DNA of 64,000 bases, from contig NZ_NJDE01000009.1 in NCBI RefSeq assembly GCF_002205895.1, positions 310,001-374,000 of the forward strand, in the 5' to 3' direction. Below are positions 24,329 through 32,758 of this stretch, one piece after another; the stretch's first letter is position 1; each line of letters opens with the position of its first letter. The position numbers were made by a program, and so were the translations under genes. The DNA is from Saccharibacillus sp. O23. Lineage in GTDB: Bacteria; Bacillota; Bacilli; Paenibacillales; Paenibacillaceae. The notes below the pieces were generated by a model. The model did no database searches, had not been told where the DNA came from, and saw only the letters and a program-made list of their open reading frames with translations.

Positions 24329-24961
24329 ATGGAACCTCGTTACCCGCTGAGGGAGATCAAGAAAGCCAGAACGCGAATCAAGCTGTACGACACCGGATTA
24401 TTGCTGATGAAATCGCGCAAGTTCGCCGACATCATGGTGGACGAGATCTGCCGGGAAGCCGAGACGTCGAAAGTAACTTTTTTCAAATGTTTTCCGCAAA
24501 AAGAAGCGCTGCTCGTCTACTTCATGCGAGTCTGGTTGACGCGGCGCACGTTGGAGATCGACAAAGAAGGCAAGCGGGGCTTCGCGGCGGTTCGGCATCT
24601 GCTCGCCAGCGTGGCGGAGTGGAGCGAAGACGTGCCGGGCGTGATGCCGAGCCTGATCGCTTTTCTGGCGCACAACGATATGCATCCTTGCATGCCGGAG
24701 ATGAGCGAAGCCGAGATTCGTCTGCTGTTTCCGGGCAGCGAGCGGGAGGCATCGGAAGCGCCGGATCTGTACGCGCTGTTTCGCCGCAGCATGATCGAAG
24801 CGGAAGCGGACGGCAAGTTGGCCGCGGATCTGCAAGTCGACGATGCGGTCAAGCTGCTGTGGACGGTCTTCTACGGCGCGTTCTTGACGGCGAGATTATA
24901 CGCGTCTACGGATATTCGCGGATTTTACGAGCTGCATCTGAGCCGGTTGGAACAGGATTGA
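24329..24961 (+). CDS. TetR-family transcriptional regulator
   Basis: 210 residues, ATG 24329 with AAGGAG. The N-terminal TetR helix-turn-helix reads KLYDTGLLLMKSRKFADIMVDEICREAETSKVTFFKCFPQKEALLVYF; the usual TLYYHF recognition segment is FFKCFPQ. The C-terminal helical domain would bind a ligand. It is followed after 26 bp by a DUF4188 gene, forming an operon whose promoter has an 8-bp palindrome. Likely regulates itself and the neighbour. Confidence 0.88.
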   Translation: MEPRYPLREIKKARTRIKLYDTGLLLMKSRKFADIMVDEICREAETSKVTFFKCFPQKEALLVYFMRVWLTRRTLEIDKEGKRGFAAVRHLLASVAEWSEDVPGVMPSLIAFLAHNDMHPCMPEMSEAEIRLLFPGSEREASEAPDLYALFRRSMIEAEADGKLAADLQVDDAVKLLWTVFYGAFLTARLYASTDIRGFYELHLSRLEQD

Positions 24962-24987
24962 GCCAATAAAACTAAGGAGGCGACAGC

Positions 24988-25479
24988 ATGGCAGCAATCA
25001 TTCCGGGACGTCAGACCGCTTCGATCGAAGGACCTTTCGTCGTATTCATCATCGGGGTGCGGATCAATAAATGGTGGGCCGTCGGCCGATGGCTTCCCGT
25101 CGTGCGGGCGATGGGGCCGATGCTCCAAGAGCTGTACGCCAACAAGGAAACGGGATTTCTCGACGCGGCTTTTTTTATGACGGGACGCGGGTTGTCGATC
25201 GTGCAGTACTGGCGTTCTTACGATCAGTTGGAGCAGTACGCGCGCGGCGGCGATAAACATCTCAAGGCGTGGAAAGACTTCAACCGCAAATCGAGAGCCG
25301 GAAACGCGGTAGGGATTTATCACGAGACCTACATGGTGGGAGACGGCGCTTACGAGTCGATCTACGTCAATATGCCGGCGACGGGACTCGGCCGCGCGGG
25401 AACGTTGAATCCGGTCGGAGCGGGACGGGAGACGTCTCGCGAACGCGCGGGATTGGAGCGGCAGGCTCCGGCGGAATGA
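24988..25479 (+). CDS. DUF4188 domain protein
   Basis: 163 residues, ATG 24988 with AAGGAGG. The core (about residues 8-130) has the DUF4188 pattern: VVFIIGVRINKWWAVGRWLPVVRAMGPML, GFLDAAFFMTGRGLSIVQYWRSYDQLEQYAR, KAWKDFNR and GIYHETYMV. The fold is a dimeric ferredoxin-like barrel related to monooxygenases and phenylacetaldoxime dehydratases. The C-terminal 30 residues are Gly/Arg-rich. Being under TetR control, it probably handles a small xenobiotic or aldoxime-like compound; the reaction is unknown. Confidence 0.82.
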   Translation: MAAIIPGRQTASIEGPFVVFIIGVRINKWWAVGRWLPVVRAMGPMLQELYANKETGFLDAAFFMTGRGLSIVQYWRSYDQLEQYARGGDKHLKAWKDFNRKSRAGNAVGIYHETYMVGDGAYESIYVNMPATGLGRAGTLNPVGAGRETSRERAGLERQAPAE

Positions 25480-25480
25480 G

Positions 25481-25516
25481 AAAAAGGAAGCGGAATTCGT
25501 TCCGCTTCCTTTTTCC
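25481..25516. terminator. Bidirectional intrinsic terminator
   Basis: AAAAAGGAAGCGGAA pairs with TTCCGCTTCCTTTTT with almost no loop beyond TTCG-like bases. A-run and T-run make it usable for both the DUF4188 gene and the convergent siderophore-binding gene. Confidence 0.9.
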
Positions 25517-25582
25517 GTGTTCGCAAGCTGACCTTCGGCGCGGCGGAATCCCCGTTCTCCGAACAAAAGGCCCGTTTACCGT

Positions 25583-26578
25583 TTAACGCACCAGCGCTTT
25601 TTTCACAAGTTCCAGCGACTTCTGTTTGATATAAGGCGCTTCGCTGATGATCCACTGCGGCATGTCGTAGACATGGCCTTCTTTGACCGCTTTGAGATTC
25701 TTCCATACGGAAGTCTGTTCGATGCGGCTGCGGTTGTCTTCCGCGTCTTTGTCGCCGTCCGCTTTCGGCGCGCCGGTCTCGACGAAAATATAATCGGCGT
25801 CGTAATCGGGCAGCACTTCGAGCGAGATCGGCACGACGTCGTCGAGTCCTTCCACGCCTTTGGCCGGAGTCAGACCGAGATCGTCGTACAGCACGGCCGA
25901 GAGCGCCTGCTCCGGTCCGTGAACGCGGATTTCTTTGGGCATGATGCGCAGATAGAGAAAGGTCGAGCCTGCCGGCACGACTTTGGCGATCTCGGCTTCG
26001 GCCTGCTCTGCTTCCGCCCGATAAGCGTTCAGCCAATCTTCGGCCTGCTTTTCCCGTCCGAACATGGCGCCGTAAACGGTCAGCTCCTGCTTCCAGTCTT
26101 TCGAAGGCGAATCGGCGATGATCGTCGGCGCGATCGCCGTCAATTGATCGTACAGATCGGCCTGCGCTTTGCGGCCCAGAATCACGTCCGGCGCCGCTTT
26201 CAGCGTCGCTTCGAGATTGGCTTCGTCGCCGAGCGGCTGCACGCCTTCGAGCGCCGAAGCATCCAGATAAGGCGGCATTCCGCCGCCCGGATACGTCACG
26301 GTGGCGTAAGGCTTGAGGCCGAGCGCCAGCAGGAAATCGGTCAGGCGGTAATCGAGCGAAGCGATCCGCTGCGGATCGGCGGGGATCGCGGTTTCTCCTT
26401 TGAGGTGGGTAACCGTCCGGGTCGACGTTTCGGCAGAAGCCGACTTTTGCGGAGATTGCGCGGCGGCGTTGGCCGAGTCCGCATTTCCGGAAGAGCCGCA
26501 GCCCGAGATCAGCAGGATGCCGGTCAGAAGAAGCAGAGGCAGAGAAGACTTTACGGATATCGAACGTTTGACGGACAT
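25583..26578 (-). CDS. Iron-siderophore ABC transporter substrate-binding lipoprotein
   Basis: 331 residues, ATG 26578 with AAAGGAG. Lipoprotein signal with lipobox LISGC (Cys near residue 27), then a Ser/Ala linker and the FecB/FhuD-like fold: IPADPQRIASLDYRLTDFLLALGLKPYATVTY, PDVILGRK, TSVWKNLKAVKEGHVYDMP. It binds ferric siderophore outside the membrane and hands it to a FhuBC-type permease. No permease or ATPase genes are adjacent, so it is an orphan that must use a transporter encoded elsewhere. A near-perfect Fur box overlaps its promoter. Confidence 0.92.
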   Translation of the reverse strand: MSVKRSISVKSSLPLLLLTGILLISGCGSSGNADSANAAAQSPQKSASAETSTRTVTHLKGETAIPADPQRIASLDYRLTDFLLALGLKPYATVTYPGGGMPPYLDASALEGVQPLGDEANLEATLKAAPDVILGRKAQADLYDQLTAIAPTIIADSPSKDWKQELTVYGAMFGREKQAEDWLNAYRAEAEQAEAEIAKVVPAGSTFLYLRIMPKEIRVHGPEQALSAVLYDDLGLTPAKGVEGLDDVVPISLEVLPDYDADYIFVETGAPKADGDKDAEDNRSRIEQTSVWKNLKAVKEGHVYDMPQWIISEAPYIKQKSLELVKKALVR

Positions 26579-26615
26579 GAAAAGAACTCCTTTTAAATCT
26601 TGAATTTTTGCGAAT

Positions 26616-26654
26616 GATAATCGTTATCATATAGCAAAAGCGATAGAGCGTCAA
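26616..26654 (-). promoter_or_regulatory. Fur box and promoter of the siderophore-binding gene
   Basis: TGATAATCGTTATCA (26616-26630) matches the 7-1-7 Fur consensus TGATAATnATTATCA at 14 positions. On the minus strand, -35 TTGACG (26649-26654) and -10 TATGAT (26627-26632) are 16 bp apart, and the Fur box overlaps the -10. Iron-replete repression is expected. Confidence 0.88.
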
Positions 26655-26823
26655 TCTGTTCGCATAACCCGTATGTTTTCCTTTTGATATTCAAAAAGAA
26701 GGCACTTTATAAATTTAATATTCTTTTTGTTATTGACCGCGCAAAATAAAAGTCTAGACAATAACGCGTTGATTCGCTACCATGAGACAATGCAAAATCA
26801 CATCAAGAAAAACAAAAGCTAAC

Positions 26824-26932
26824 TAGTACCTTGTCAACACTAAAGGTAGGCATACGCTCCCCTGAATCGCACTTAAAGCGTGTGCGTTTCAGTGAAACGT
26901 AAACCTCTGATTAAGAGTTGAAAGGGTCATAG
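26824..26932. repeat. Dispersed stem-loop element, copy C
   Basis: Related to copy D (9243): shared CACTTAAAG, GTGCGTTTCA, AAACGTAAACCTC and GATTAAGAGTT-like blocks, and an internal hairpin CGCAC/GTGCG. The right end lies at 26932 and the GGAGGGG ribosome site of the symporter gene follows at once, so the element is in the 5' leader of that gene. The remaining 26640-26823 is AT-rich, with an AAAAAGAA/TTCTTTTT inverted repeat and a possible -35 TTGACC; no gene is seen. Confidence 0.65.
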
Positions 26933-26946
26933 TCGGAGGGGACAGA

Positions 26947-28344
26947 ATGGCAAACACAGACAAAAATTCGGCAAAGATCGGCGAAAGACCCGGAGAGGGC
27001 GGAGCCGGCTTTTCCAAAAACGGATTCATCTTGGCGGCGATCGGCAGTTCGGTCGGGCTGGGCAACATGTGGAAGTTTCCTTATATTACGGGAGAAAACG
27101 GAGGCGCGGCTTTCTTCCTGCTCTTCATCCTCTGTCTGGTCGTGGTCGGTCTGCCGATCCTGCTGGCGGAGATGACCATCGGGCGCGGCGGACGCGGCAA
27201 CGCTTCGTCCTCGCTGTTTAACCTGACGAACAAAAAGCACTGGAAATGGTTCGGCTTGATCTCGATCGTCACCGCGTTCCTGATCATGTCTTACTACGGC
27301 GTAGTCGCGGGCTGGACGCTGCATTATATGGTCCAATCGTTCGCGGGCGCGCTGTCGGACGCGAAGATGGATTACGCTTCGACTTTCCTGAACTTCGCGG
27401 GCGGCTACATGCCGATCTTCTGGAGCGCGGTCGTGATGGCCATTACCGGCTACGTGATTGCCAGAGGCGTATCGGGCGGCATCGAGAAGTTCAACAAGAT
27501 TCTGATTCCGGGCTTCCTGATCCTGCTGCTGATCCTGATGGTTCGGGCCTTGACGCTGCCCGGCGCGCTGGCGGGAGCGGAGTTCTTCCTGAAACCGGAC
27601 TTCTCGAAGCTGAACGAAGAATCGGTCCTCATCGCGCTCGGACACTCGTTCTTCTCGCTGTCGCTCGGGATGGGCTGCATGCTGACTTACGGTTCTTACG
27701 TGCGCAAAGACCAATCGCTCGGCAAAGCGACGCTCGCAATCGGTACAGGCGACCTGCTCTACGCGTTCATCGCGGGTCTGGTCATCTTCCCGACGGTATT
27801 CGCTTACGGCATGGAGCCGTCCAGCGGCGTCGGCCTGGCCTTCATCGCTTTGCCGGCCGCGTTCGCGCAGATGCCGCTCGGTTTCTTGTTCGGCGGCATT
27901 TTCTTCCTGCTGCTGGCGATCGCGGCGCTGACTTCGGCCGTCTCGATCCTCGAAGTGCCGGTCGCTTACGCGATGGAGCAGTGGAAATGGAGCCGGAAGA
28001 AAACGGCGATCATTATGGCGAGTCTGGCATTCCTGCTCGGCGTACCGTCCGCGTTGTCGGTCGAAGGCGCGAACGGACCGCTCAGCAACGTGATCATTTT
28101 CGGCAAAACGATCTTCGATCTGTTCGACTTCTCGACTTCGTACATCCTGATGCCGGTCGGCGGCCTGATCATCACGCTGTTCACCGGTTACGCATGGAAA
28201 AGAGCCGGAGAAGAAGCGGGACTCGGCGGCGGCATATACCGTACTTGGATGTTCCTGCTGAAGTATGTTTGCCCGCTGCTGATCATCTTGATCTTCCTGT
28301 ATTCGGTCGGCATCGTGAGTTTCCCGAAACCGGACGGCGAATAA
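26947..28344 (+). CDS. Neurotransmitter:sodium symporter family (NSS) transporter
   Basis: 465 residues, ATG 26947 with GGAGGGG. The first unwound helix has AAIGSSVGLGNMWKFPYITGENGGAAF, the NSS signature that holds sodium and the amino-acid alpha group in LeuT/MhsT. About 11 hydrophobic segments follow, as expected for bacterial short-form NSS proteins. It imports an amino acid with sodium; which one is unknown. It is monocistronic, and its leader contains stem-loop element C directly before the ribosome site. Confidence 0.92.
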   Translation: MANTDKNSAKIGERPGEGGAGFSKNGFILAAIGSSVGLGNMWKFPYITGENGGAAFFLLFILCLVVVGLPILLAEMTIGRGGRGNASSSLFNLTNKKHWKWFGLISIVTAFLIMSYYGVVAGWTLHYMVQSFAGALSDAKMDYASTFLNFAGGYMPIFWSAVVMAITGYVIARGVSGGIEKFNKILIPGFLILLLILMVRALTLPGALAGAEFFLKPDFSKLNEESVLIALGHSFFSLSLGMGCMLTYGSYVRKDQSLGKATLAIGTGDLLYAFIAGLVIFPTVFAYGMEPSSGVGLAFIALPAAFAQMPLGFLFGGIFFLLLAIAALTSAVSILEVPVAYAMEQWKWSRKKTAIIMASLAFLLGVPSALSVEGANGPLSNVIIFGKTIFDLFDFSTSYILMPVGGLIITLFTGYAWKRAGEEAGLGGGIYRTWMFLLKYVCPLLIILIFLYSVGIVSFPKPDGE

Positions 28345-28367
28345 AATCGGAAAGTTTCGACGCATGA

Positions 28368-28399
28368 AGCGCTCCTCATCCAGAGGAGCGCTTTTTTTG
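28368..28399 (+). terminator. Intrinsic terminator after the NSS gene
   Basis: AAGCGCTCCTC (28368-28378) pairs with GAGGAGCGCTT (28384-28394), then a T run. Confidence 0.92.
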
Positions 28400-28411
28400 C
28401 CATTTCGTACA

Positions 28412-28530
28412 AAAAAGTTGATTTTTCATAAAAAAGCTTCGTTTCCGTATAAAGACCGTCCCGATCGGCGGGTGCTATGCTGAAACACGTAAAGAACACG
28501 TACGGCGCTTCCGAATTGGAAGCGCTATCT
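28412..28530 (+). promoter_or_regulatory. Control region of the sugar ABC operon (direct repeat, cre-like site)
   Basis: AAAAAAG occurs at 28412 and 28431, 19 bp apart, each followed by a TTT-rich half, a spacing plausible for an AraC/YesN-type regulator. TGGAAGCGCTATCT (28517-28530) resembles a CcpA cre site (TGWnAnCGnTnWCA with two mismatches), 27 bp before the start codon. Catabolite repression and control by the linked YesN protein are therefore plausible but unproven. Confidence 0.4.
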
Positions 28531-28557
28531 AAAATGTGTACGGGAGGGAATCCGAGC

Positions 28558-29643
28558 ATGAAAAAAATGGCGGCGCTTCTGCTCGCGTTGATGATGACGG
28601 CGATGCTAGCCGGTTGCAATCTGGCGGAGAGCAGCGCGGGAAGCGCGGAGAAAGGGTATATCGGCTTGTCGCTGCCGACGAAGTCGTCGGAGCGGTGGGT
28701 AGCGGACGGAAGCAATATGCGGAAACTGTTCGAAGAGAAAGGCTATAAGACCGACCTGCAATATGCCGAAGACGTCGTGGAGAATCAGATCTCGCAGATC
28801 GAGAATATGATCACCAAAGGCGTCGACGTGATCGTCATCGCGGCGGTGGACGGCAACACGCTGACCGACGTGATCGGCAAAGCGCACGACCGGGGCATTC
28901 AAGTCATCGCTTACGACCGGCTGATTCGCAACACGCCTTACTTGAGCTACTACTCGACGTTCGACAACTTCAAAGTCGGCGTGCTGCAAGCTTCTTATAT
29001 CGAAGACCATCTGGGACTCAAAGAAGGCAAAGGCCCGTTCAATATCGAGCTGTTCGGCGGATCGCCGGACGACAACAACGCTTACTTCTTCTATAACGGC
29101 GCCATGTCGGTGCTTCAGCCTTATATCGATTCCGGCAAACTCGTCGTGCGCAGCAAGCAGACGACGATGGCTCAGATCGCCACGCTGCGCTGGGACGGAT
29201 CGCTCGCCCAATCGCGGATGGACAACCTGCTGAGCGCTTATTATTCGGGCGATCATCTGGACGCGGTGCTCTCGCCGTACGACGGCATCAGCATCGGGAT
29301 TCTGTCTTCGCTCAAAGGCATCGGATACGGATCGGCGGACAAGCCGCTGCCGGTCATCACCGGACAGGATGCCGAACTGGCTTCGATCAAATCGATCGTA
29401 TCGGGCCAGCAGACGCAGACGGTGTTCAAAGATACCCGCAAGCTCGCGCAGCAGACGGTCGCCATGACCGAGAGCGTGCTCAAAGGCGAGAAAGCGGAAG
29501 TCAACGATACCGAGTCGTACGACAACGGCGTGATGGTCGTGCCGGCGTACCTGCTCGATCCGGTATCGGTCGACAAGGACAACGTGCAGCAGGAGATCGT
29601 GGACCAAGACTACTACACCAAGGAAGAAATCGGATTGAAATAG
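28558..29643 (+). CDS. chvE: Multiple-monosaccharide ABC transporter substrate-binding lipoprotein (ChvE-like)
   Basis: 361 residues from ATG 28558 (GGGAGGG); a GC-poor upstream extension to 28477 is not needed. Lipobox MLAGC (Cys near residue 20). The mature part is a type-I periplasmic sugar-binding fold: [51 protein letters not shown], and [28 protein letters not shown]. These are typical of ChvE/XylF proteins that bind xylose, glucose, galactose or arabinose. It begins a three-gene importer operon with the ATPase and permease genes. Confidence 0.9.
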   Translation: MKKMAALLLALMMTAMLAGCNLAESSAGSAEKGYIGLSLPTKSSERWVADGSNMRKLFEEKGYKTDLQYAEDVVENQISQIENMITKGVDVIVIAAVDGNTLTDVIGKAHDRGIQVIAYDRLIRNTPYLSYYSTFDNFKVGVLQASYIEDHLGLKEGKGPFNIELFGGSPDDNNAYFFYNGAMSVLQPYIDSGKLVVRSKQTTMAQIATLRWDGSLAQSRMDNLLSAYYSGDHLDAVLSPYDGISIGILSSLKGIGYGSADKPLPVITGQDAELASIKSIVSGQQTQTVFKDTRKLAQQTVAMTESVLKGEKAEVNDTESYDNGVMVVPAYLLDPVSVDKDNVQQEIVDQDYYTKEEIGLK

Positions 29644-29655
29644 GAGGGGCCGATC

Positions 29656-31215
29656 ATGACGGAATACATTTTGGAAATGCGCGGCATCGTCAAAACGTTT
29701 CCCGGCGTCAAAGCGTTGGACGACGTGAATATCCGCGTGCGCAAAGGCGAGATCCATTCGCTGTGCGGCGAAAACGGCGCGGGCAAATCGACGCTGATGA
29801 AAGTATTGAGCGGCGTATACCCGTACGGCAGCTACGACGGGGACATTTTGTTCGAAGGACAGAAATGCGAGTTCAAAGACATCAAGCAGAGCGAAGAGAA
29901 AGGCATCGTCATCATTCACCAAGAGTTGGCGCTGATCCCGTACCTGTCGATCGCGGAAAATATTTTTCTGGGCAACGAACGGGCGAAAAAAGGCATCGTC
30001 GATTGGAACGAAACGATCGTCGGCACCCGAGAGCTGCTGCGCAAAGTGGGGCTGAACGAAAACCCGAACACGCTCGTCGGCGATATCGGCGTCGGCAAGC
30101 AGCAGTTGGTCGAAATCGCGAAAGCGCTCTCCAAAAAGGTCAAGCTGCTCATTCTCGACGAACCGACCGCCGCGCTGAACGAAAACGACAGCGAAAACCT
30201 GCTTCAGCTCATGTTGGAGTTCAAGCGCGAAGGCATGACCTGCATCCTGATCTCCCATAAGCTGAACGAAGTCTCGAAGGTGTCCGATTCGATCACGATT
30301 CTGCGCGACGGCCATACGATCGAAACGATGGATATGCAAAAAGACCAAGTGACCGAAGACCGGATCATCAGCGGCATGGTCGGACGGGACATGACGCACC
30401 GCTACCCGGAACGCACGCCGAAGATCGGCGACGTGGCGCTCGAAGTGCGGAACTGGACGGTCTATCACGAACATCACCCGGACCGCAAAGCGCTGGACGA
30501 TATCAACATGACGATCCGCCGAGGCGAGATCGTCGGCATCGCCGGATTGATGGGCGCGGGACGGACGGAGCTTGCGATGAGCATCTTCGGCAAATCGTAC
30601 GGACGCAATATCAGCGGGAGTCTGATCAAGCACGGCAAAGAGATTCGCAACGACACGGTCAATCAAGCGATCGAGAACGGATTCGCTTACGTGACGGAAG
30701 ACCGCAAAGAATACGGCTTGATCCTGATGGACGATATCAAACGCAATATCTCGCTGACCGGCATCCGCAAACTGGCGAAACGATGGATCGTCAACGAACG
30801 CGAAGAAGTGCTGGTCGCCGAAGACATGCGGAAACGGATGAATATCAAAGCGCCGAGCATCCTGCAAAAAACGGGCAATCTGAGCGGCGGCAATCAGCAG
30901 AAAGTCGTGCTCGGCAAATGGATCTTCGCCGAACCGGACGTGCTGATCTTGGACGAACCGACCCGGGGCATCGACGTCGGCGCGAAATACGAGATCTATA
31001 CGATCATTCAAGAACTCGCCGCGCAGGGCAAAGCCGTAATCGTCATCTCGTCGGAGCTTCCGGAAGTCATCGGGCTCAGCGACCGCATCTACGTGATGAA
31101 CGCGGGCCGGATGACCGGCGAAGTCGATCGGGCGAACGCGTCGCAGGAGACGCTGATGAAATACATGACCAATACTGGAGGGGTTAAGCGTGGAAGCGAT
31201 CAACAAACTGTTTAA
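29656..31215 (+). CDS. mmsA: Sugar ABC transporter, double ATP-binding protein (MmsA/GguA/XylG-like)
   Basis: 519 residues with two ABC domains. Domain 1: Walker [10 protein letters not shown], signature [13 protein letters not shown] and Walker [12 protein letters not shown]. Domain 2: degenerate P-loop GLMGAGRTE, signature LSGGNQQKV and Walker [12 protein letters not shown]. Length and layout fit the CUT2 family. It drives the permease encoded next, whose GTG start lies 26 nt inside this gene, so translation is coupled. Confidence 0.93.
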   Translation: MTEYILEMRGIVKTFPGVKALDDVNIRVRKGEIHSLCGENGAGKSTLMKVLSGVYPYGSYDGDILFEGQKCEFKDIKQSEEKGIVIIHQELALIPYLSIAENIFLGNERAKKGIVDWNETIVGTRELLRKVGLNENPNTLVGDIGVGKQQLVEIAKALSKKVKLLILDEPTAALNENDSENLLQLMLEFKREGMTCILISHKLNEVSKVSDSITILRDGHTIETMDMQKDQVTEDRIISGMVGRDMTHRYPERTPKIGDVALEVRNWTVYHEHHPDRKALDDINMTIRRGEIVGIAGLMGAGRTELAMSIFGKSYGRNISGSLIKHGKEIRNDTVNQAIENGFAYVTEDRKEYGLILMDDIKRNISLTGIRKLAKRWIVNEREEVLVAEDMRKRMNIKAPSILQKTGNLSGGNQQKVVLGKWIFAEPDVLILDEPTRGIDVGAKYEIYTIIQELAAQGKAVIVISSELPEVIGLSDRIYVMNAGRMTGEVDRANASQETLMKYMTNTGGVKRGSDQQTV

Positions 31216-32353
31216 AAGCAATATTCGCCAGTACGGCATGATCATCGCTCTGATCGTCATCATGATTCTGTTTACGGTGCTGACGGGCGGGCTGCTCGTC
31301 AAGCCGATCAATATCACCAACCTGATTCTGCAAAACAGCTACATTCTCGTGCTCGCGATCGGCATGGTGCTCGTCATCATCACCGGGCATATCGATTTGT
31401 CCGTCGGCTCGATCGCCGCGTTCGTCGGCGCCATGTCGGCGATCATGATGGTCAATTGGGAGCTTCCGGCTTGGGTCGCCGTGATCGCTTCGCTCGTCAT
31501 CGGCGGTCTGATCGGAGCTTGGCAGGGATTCTGGGTCGCTTACGTCAAGATTCCGGCCTTTATCGTCACGCTGGCGGGGATGCTGCTGTTCCGGGGTCTG
31601 ACCATGATCGTGCTGGAAGGCCAGTCGATCTCGCCGTTCCCGACCGGATTCACCAAGATCAGCTCCGGCTTCGTGCCGAATCTGGCCGATACGGCGACCA
31701 ATCTGGTCGCGATTCTGGCCGGCCTCGCGTTCACGGTCTTGTTCATCCTGAACGAGCTTCGCGGACGCCGCGAACAGCTCAAATACAAATTCGAAGTGTC
31801 TTCTTCCGGCTTGTTCATCTTTAAACTGGTCGCGATCGCGGTCGTGCTGAACTTGTTCACCTTCATGCTGGCGAGCTACGCGGGCATTCCGAATATCCTC
31901 GTGCTGCTGTTCGTCTTGATACTCGCGTATTCGTTCATGATGAACAAGACGGTCATGGGTCGCCATGTGTACGCGTTGGGCGGCAACGAGAAAGCGGCAG
32001 GCTTGTCGGGCGTCAAAACGAAAAAAGTGACCTTCTGGGTCTTCGTCAATATGGGCGTGCTGGCGGCGGTCAGCGGCCTGATCTTCGCGGCCCGTCTCGA
32101 CGCGGCCACGCCGAGAGCCGGTACCAATTTCGAGCTTGACGCGATCGCGGCCTGCTTTATCGGCGGGGCTTCGGCTTCCGGCGGCATCGGTACGGTATTC
32201 GGCGCGATCATCGGCGGTCTGGTCATGGGCGTGCTGAACAACGGCATGTCGCTGATCGGTCTCGGCATCGACTGGCAGCAGGGGATCAAAGGCTTGGTGC
32301 TGCTGCTCGCCGTCGCGTTCGACATTTACAACAAAAACAAACGGGTGGCGTAA
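31190..32353 (+). CDS. mmsB: Sugar ABC transporter permease (MmsB/GguB-like)
   Basis: 387 residues, GTG 31190 with GGAGGGG. About ten membrane segments. The CUT2 permease motif appears near [22 protein letters not shown], with further conserved [31 protein letters not shown] and [34 protein letters not shown]. It forms the membrane channel of the ChvE-MmsA importer for monosaccharides. It is the last gene of the operon. Confidence 0.92.
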   Translation: MEAINKLFKSNIRQYGMIIALIVIMILFTVLTGGLLVKPINITNLILQNSYILVLAIGMVLVIITGHIDLSVGSIAAFVGAMSAIMMVNWELPAWVAVIASLVIGGLIGAWQGFWVAYVKIPAFIVTLAGMLLFRGLTMIVLEGQSISPFPTGFTKISSGFVPNLADTATNLVAILAGLAFTVLFILNELRGRREQLKYKFEVSSSGLFIFKLVAIAVVLNLFTFMLASYAGIPNILVLLFVLILAYSFMMNKTVMGRHVYALGGNEKAAGLSGVKTKKVTFWVFVNMGVLAAVSGLIFAARLDAATPRAGTNFELDAIAACFIGGASASGGIGTVFGAIIGGLVMGVLNNGMSLIGLGIDWQQGIKGLVLLLAVAFDIYNKNKRVA

Positions 32354-32412
32354 CCGTCTTCGGCTCCGGAACAAACGCTATCCTTATCGATCTCCTTTTC
32401 TCGCGGCATCGG

Positions 32413-32451
32413 CCGTACCTGTCAGGCGGCTTTCGCCTCCTGCGGGTACGG
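32413..32451 (+). terminator. Strong hairpin after the sugar ABC operon
   Basis: CCGTACC (32413-32419) pairs with GGTACGG (32445-32451), with an inner CAGGCG/CGCCTCCTG stem. There is no U tract directly after it, so it may be a processing or attenuation hairpin rather than a simple terminator. Shortly after is AAAGCGCTTT with a T run (32471-32484), which may act as a weak terminator or cre-like site. Confidence 0.5.
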
Positions 32452-32520
32452 CTTTGCTCCATTTAAAAAGGAAAGCGCTTTTTTTCGGGACGGCGATCCG
32501 ATAGAATCAACATGAACGCC

Positions 32521-32685
32521 TAAGGCGTGTACGCAAACTTCGAAGGAGGCAGATTTGGGCGAATTTTCGTTCTCAACAAGGAAGGGTTCCGAAGGCGTGC
32601 CGGGGCACGTCAAGGGGCACTGACGTCGTGGAGGGCGAAAAGGCGACTAAAGATGCACGTCGTTAAGTTTGCGTACACGGCCTAG
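32521..32685. ncRNA. Long-stemmed structured element upstream of the sugar sensor
   Basis: The ends are inverted repeats: CTAAGGC-GTGTACGCAAACTT on the left and AAGTTTGCGTACACGGCC-TAG on the right, giving an 18-20 bp closing stem around 125 nt. Inside are hairpins GGAA-GGG-TTCC (32580-32590) and GTGC-CGGG-GCAC (32597-32608), a GTCG/CGAC pairing near 32625-32646 and a purine-rich GAAGGAGGCAG. No ORF of note. It lies in the 400-bp gap between the sugar importer and the sensor gene. It could be a cis-acting leader RNA, an independent small RNA or a MITE; I do not recognise a known riboswitch family. Confidence 0.5.
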
Positions 32686-32758
32686 AGAACTGCAGGTTCC
32701 CGAAGCGAAAGAGAAGGCGGCGCAGACCGCTTGCGACAACGAAAGGGGAGACGGTCCC

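Noticed and set aside
28606-31320. 904-residue minus-strand ORF across the sugar ABC operon
   Set aside because: Shadow of the ChvE and MmsA genes; composition is typical of antisense translation and there is no ribosome site.
32470-32483. CcpA cre site GGAAAGCGCTTTTT
   Set aside because: It lacks the leading T and trailing CA of the consensus; the T run makes a terminator tail more likely.
32521-32685. Retron ncRNA
   Set aside because: Terminal inverted repeats are suggestive, but there is no reverse transcriptase gene nearby.
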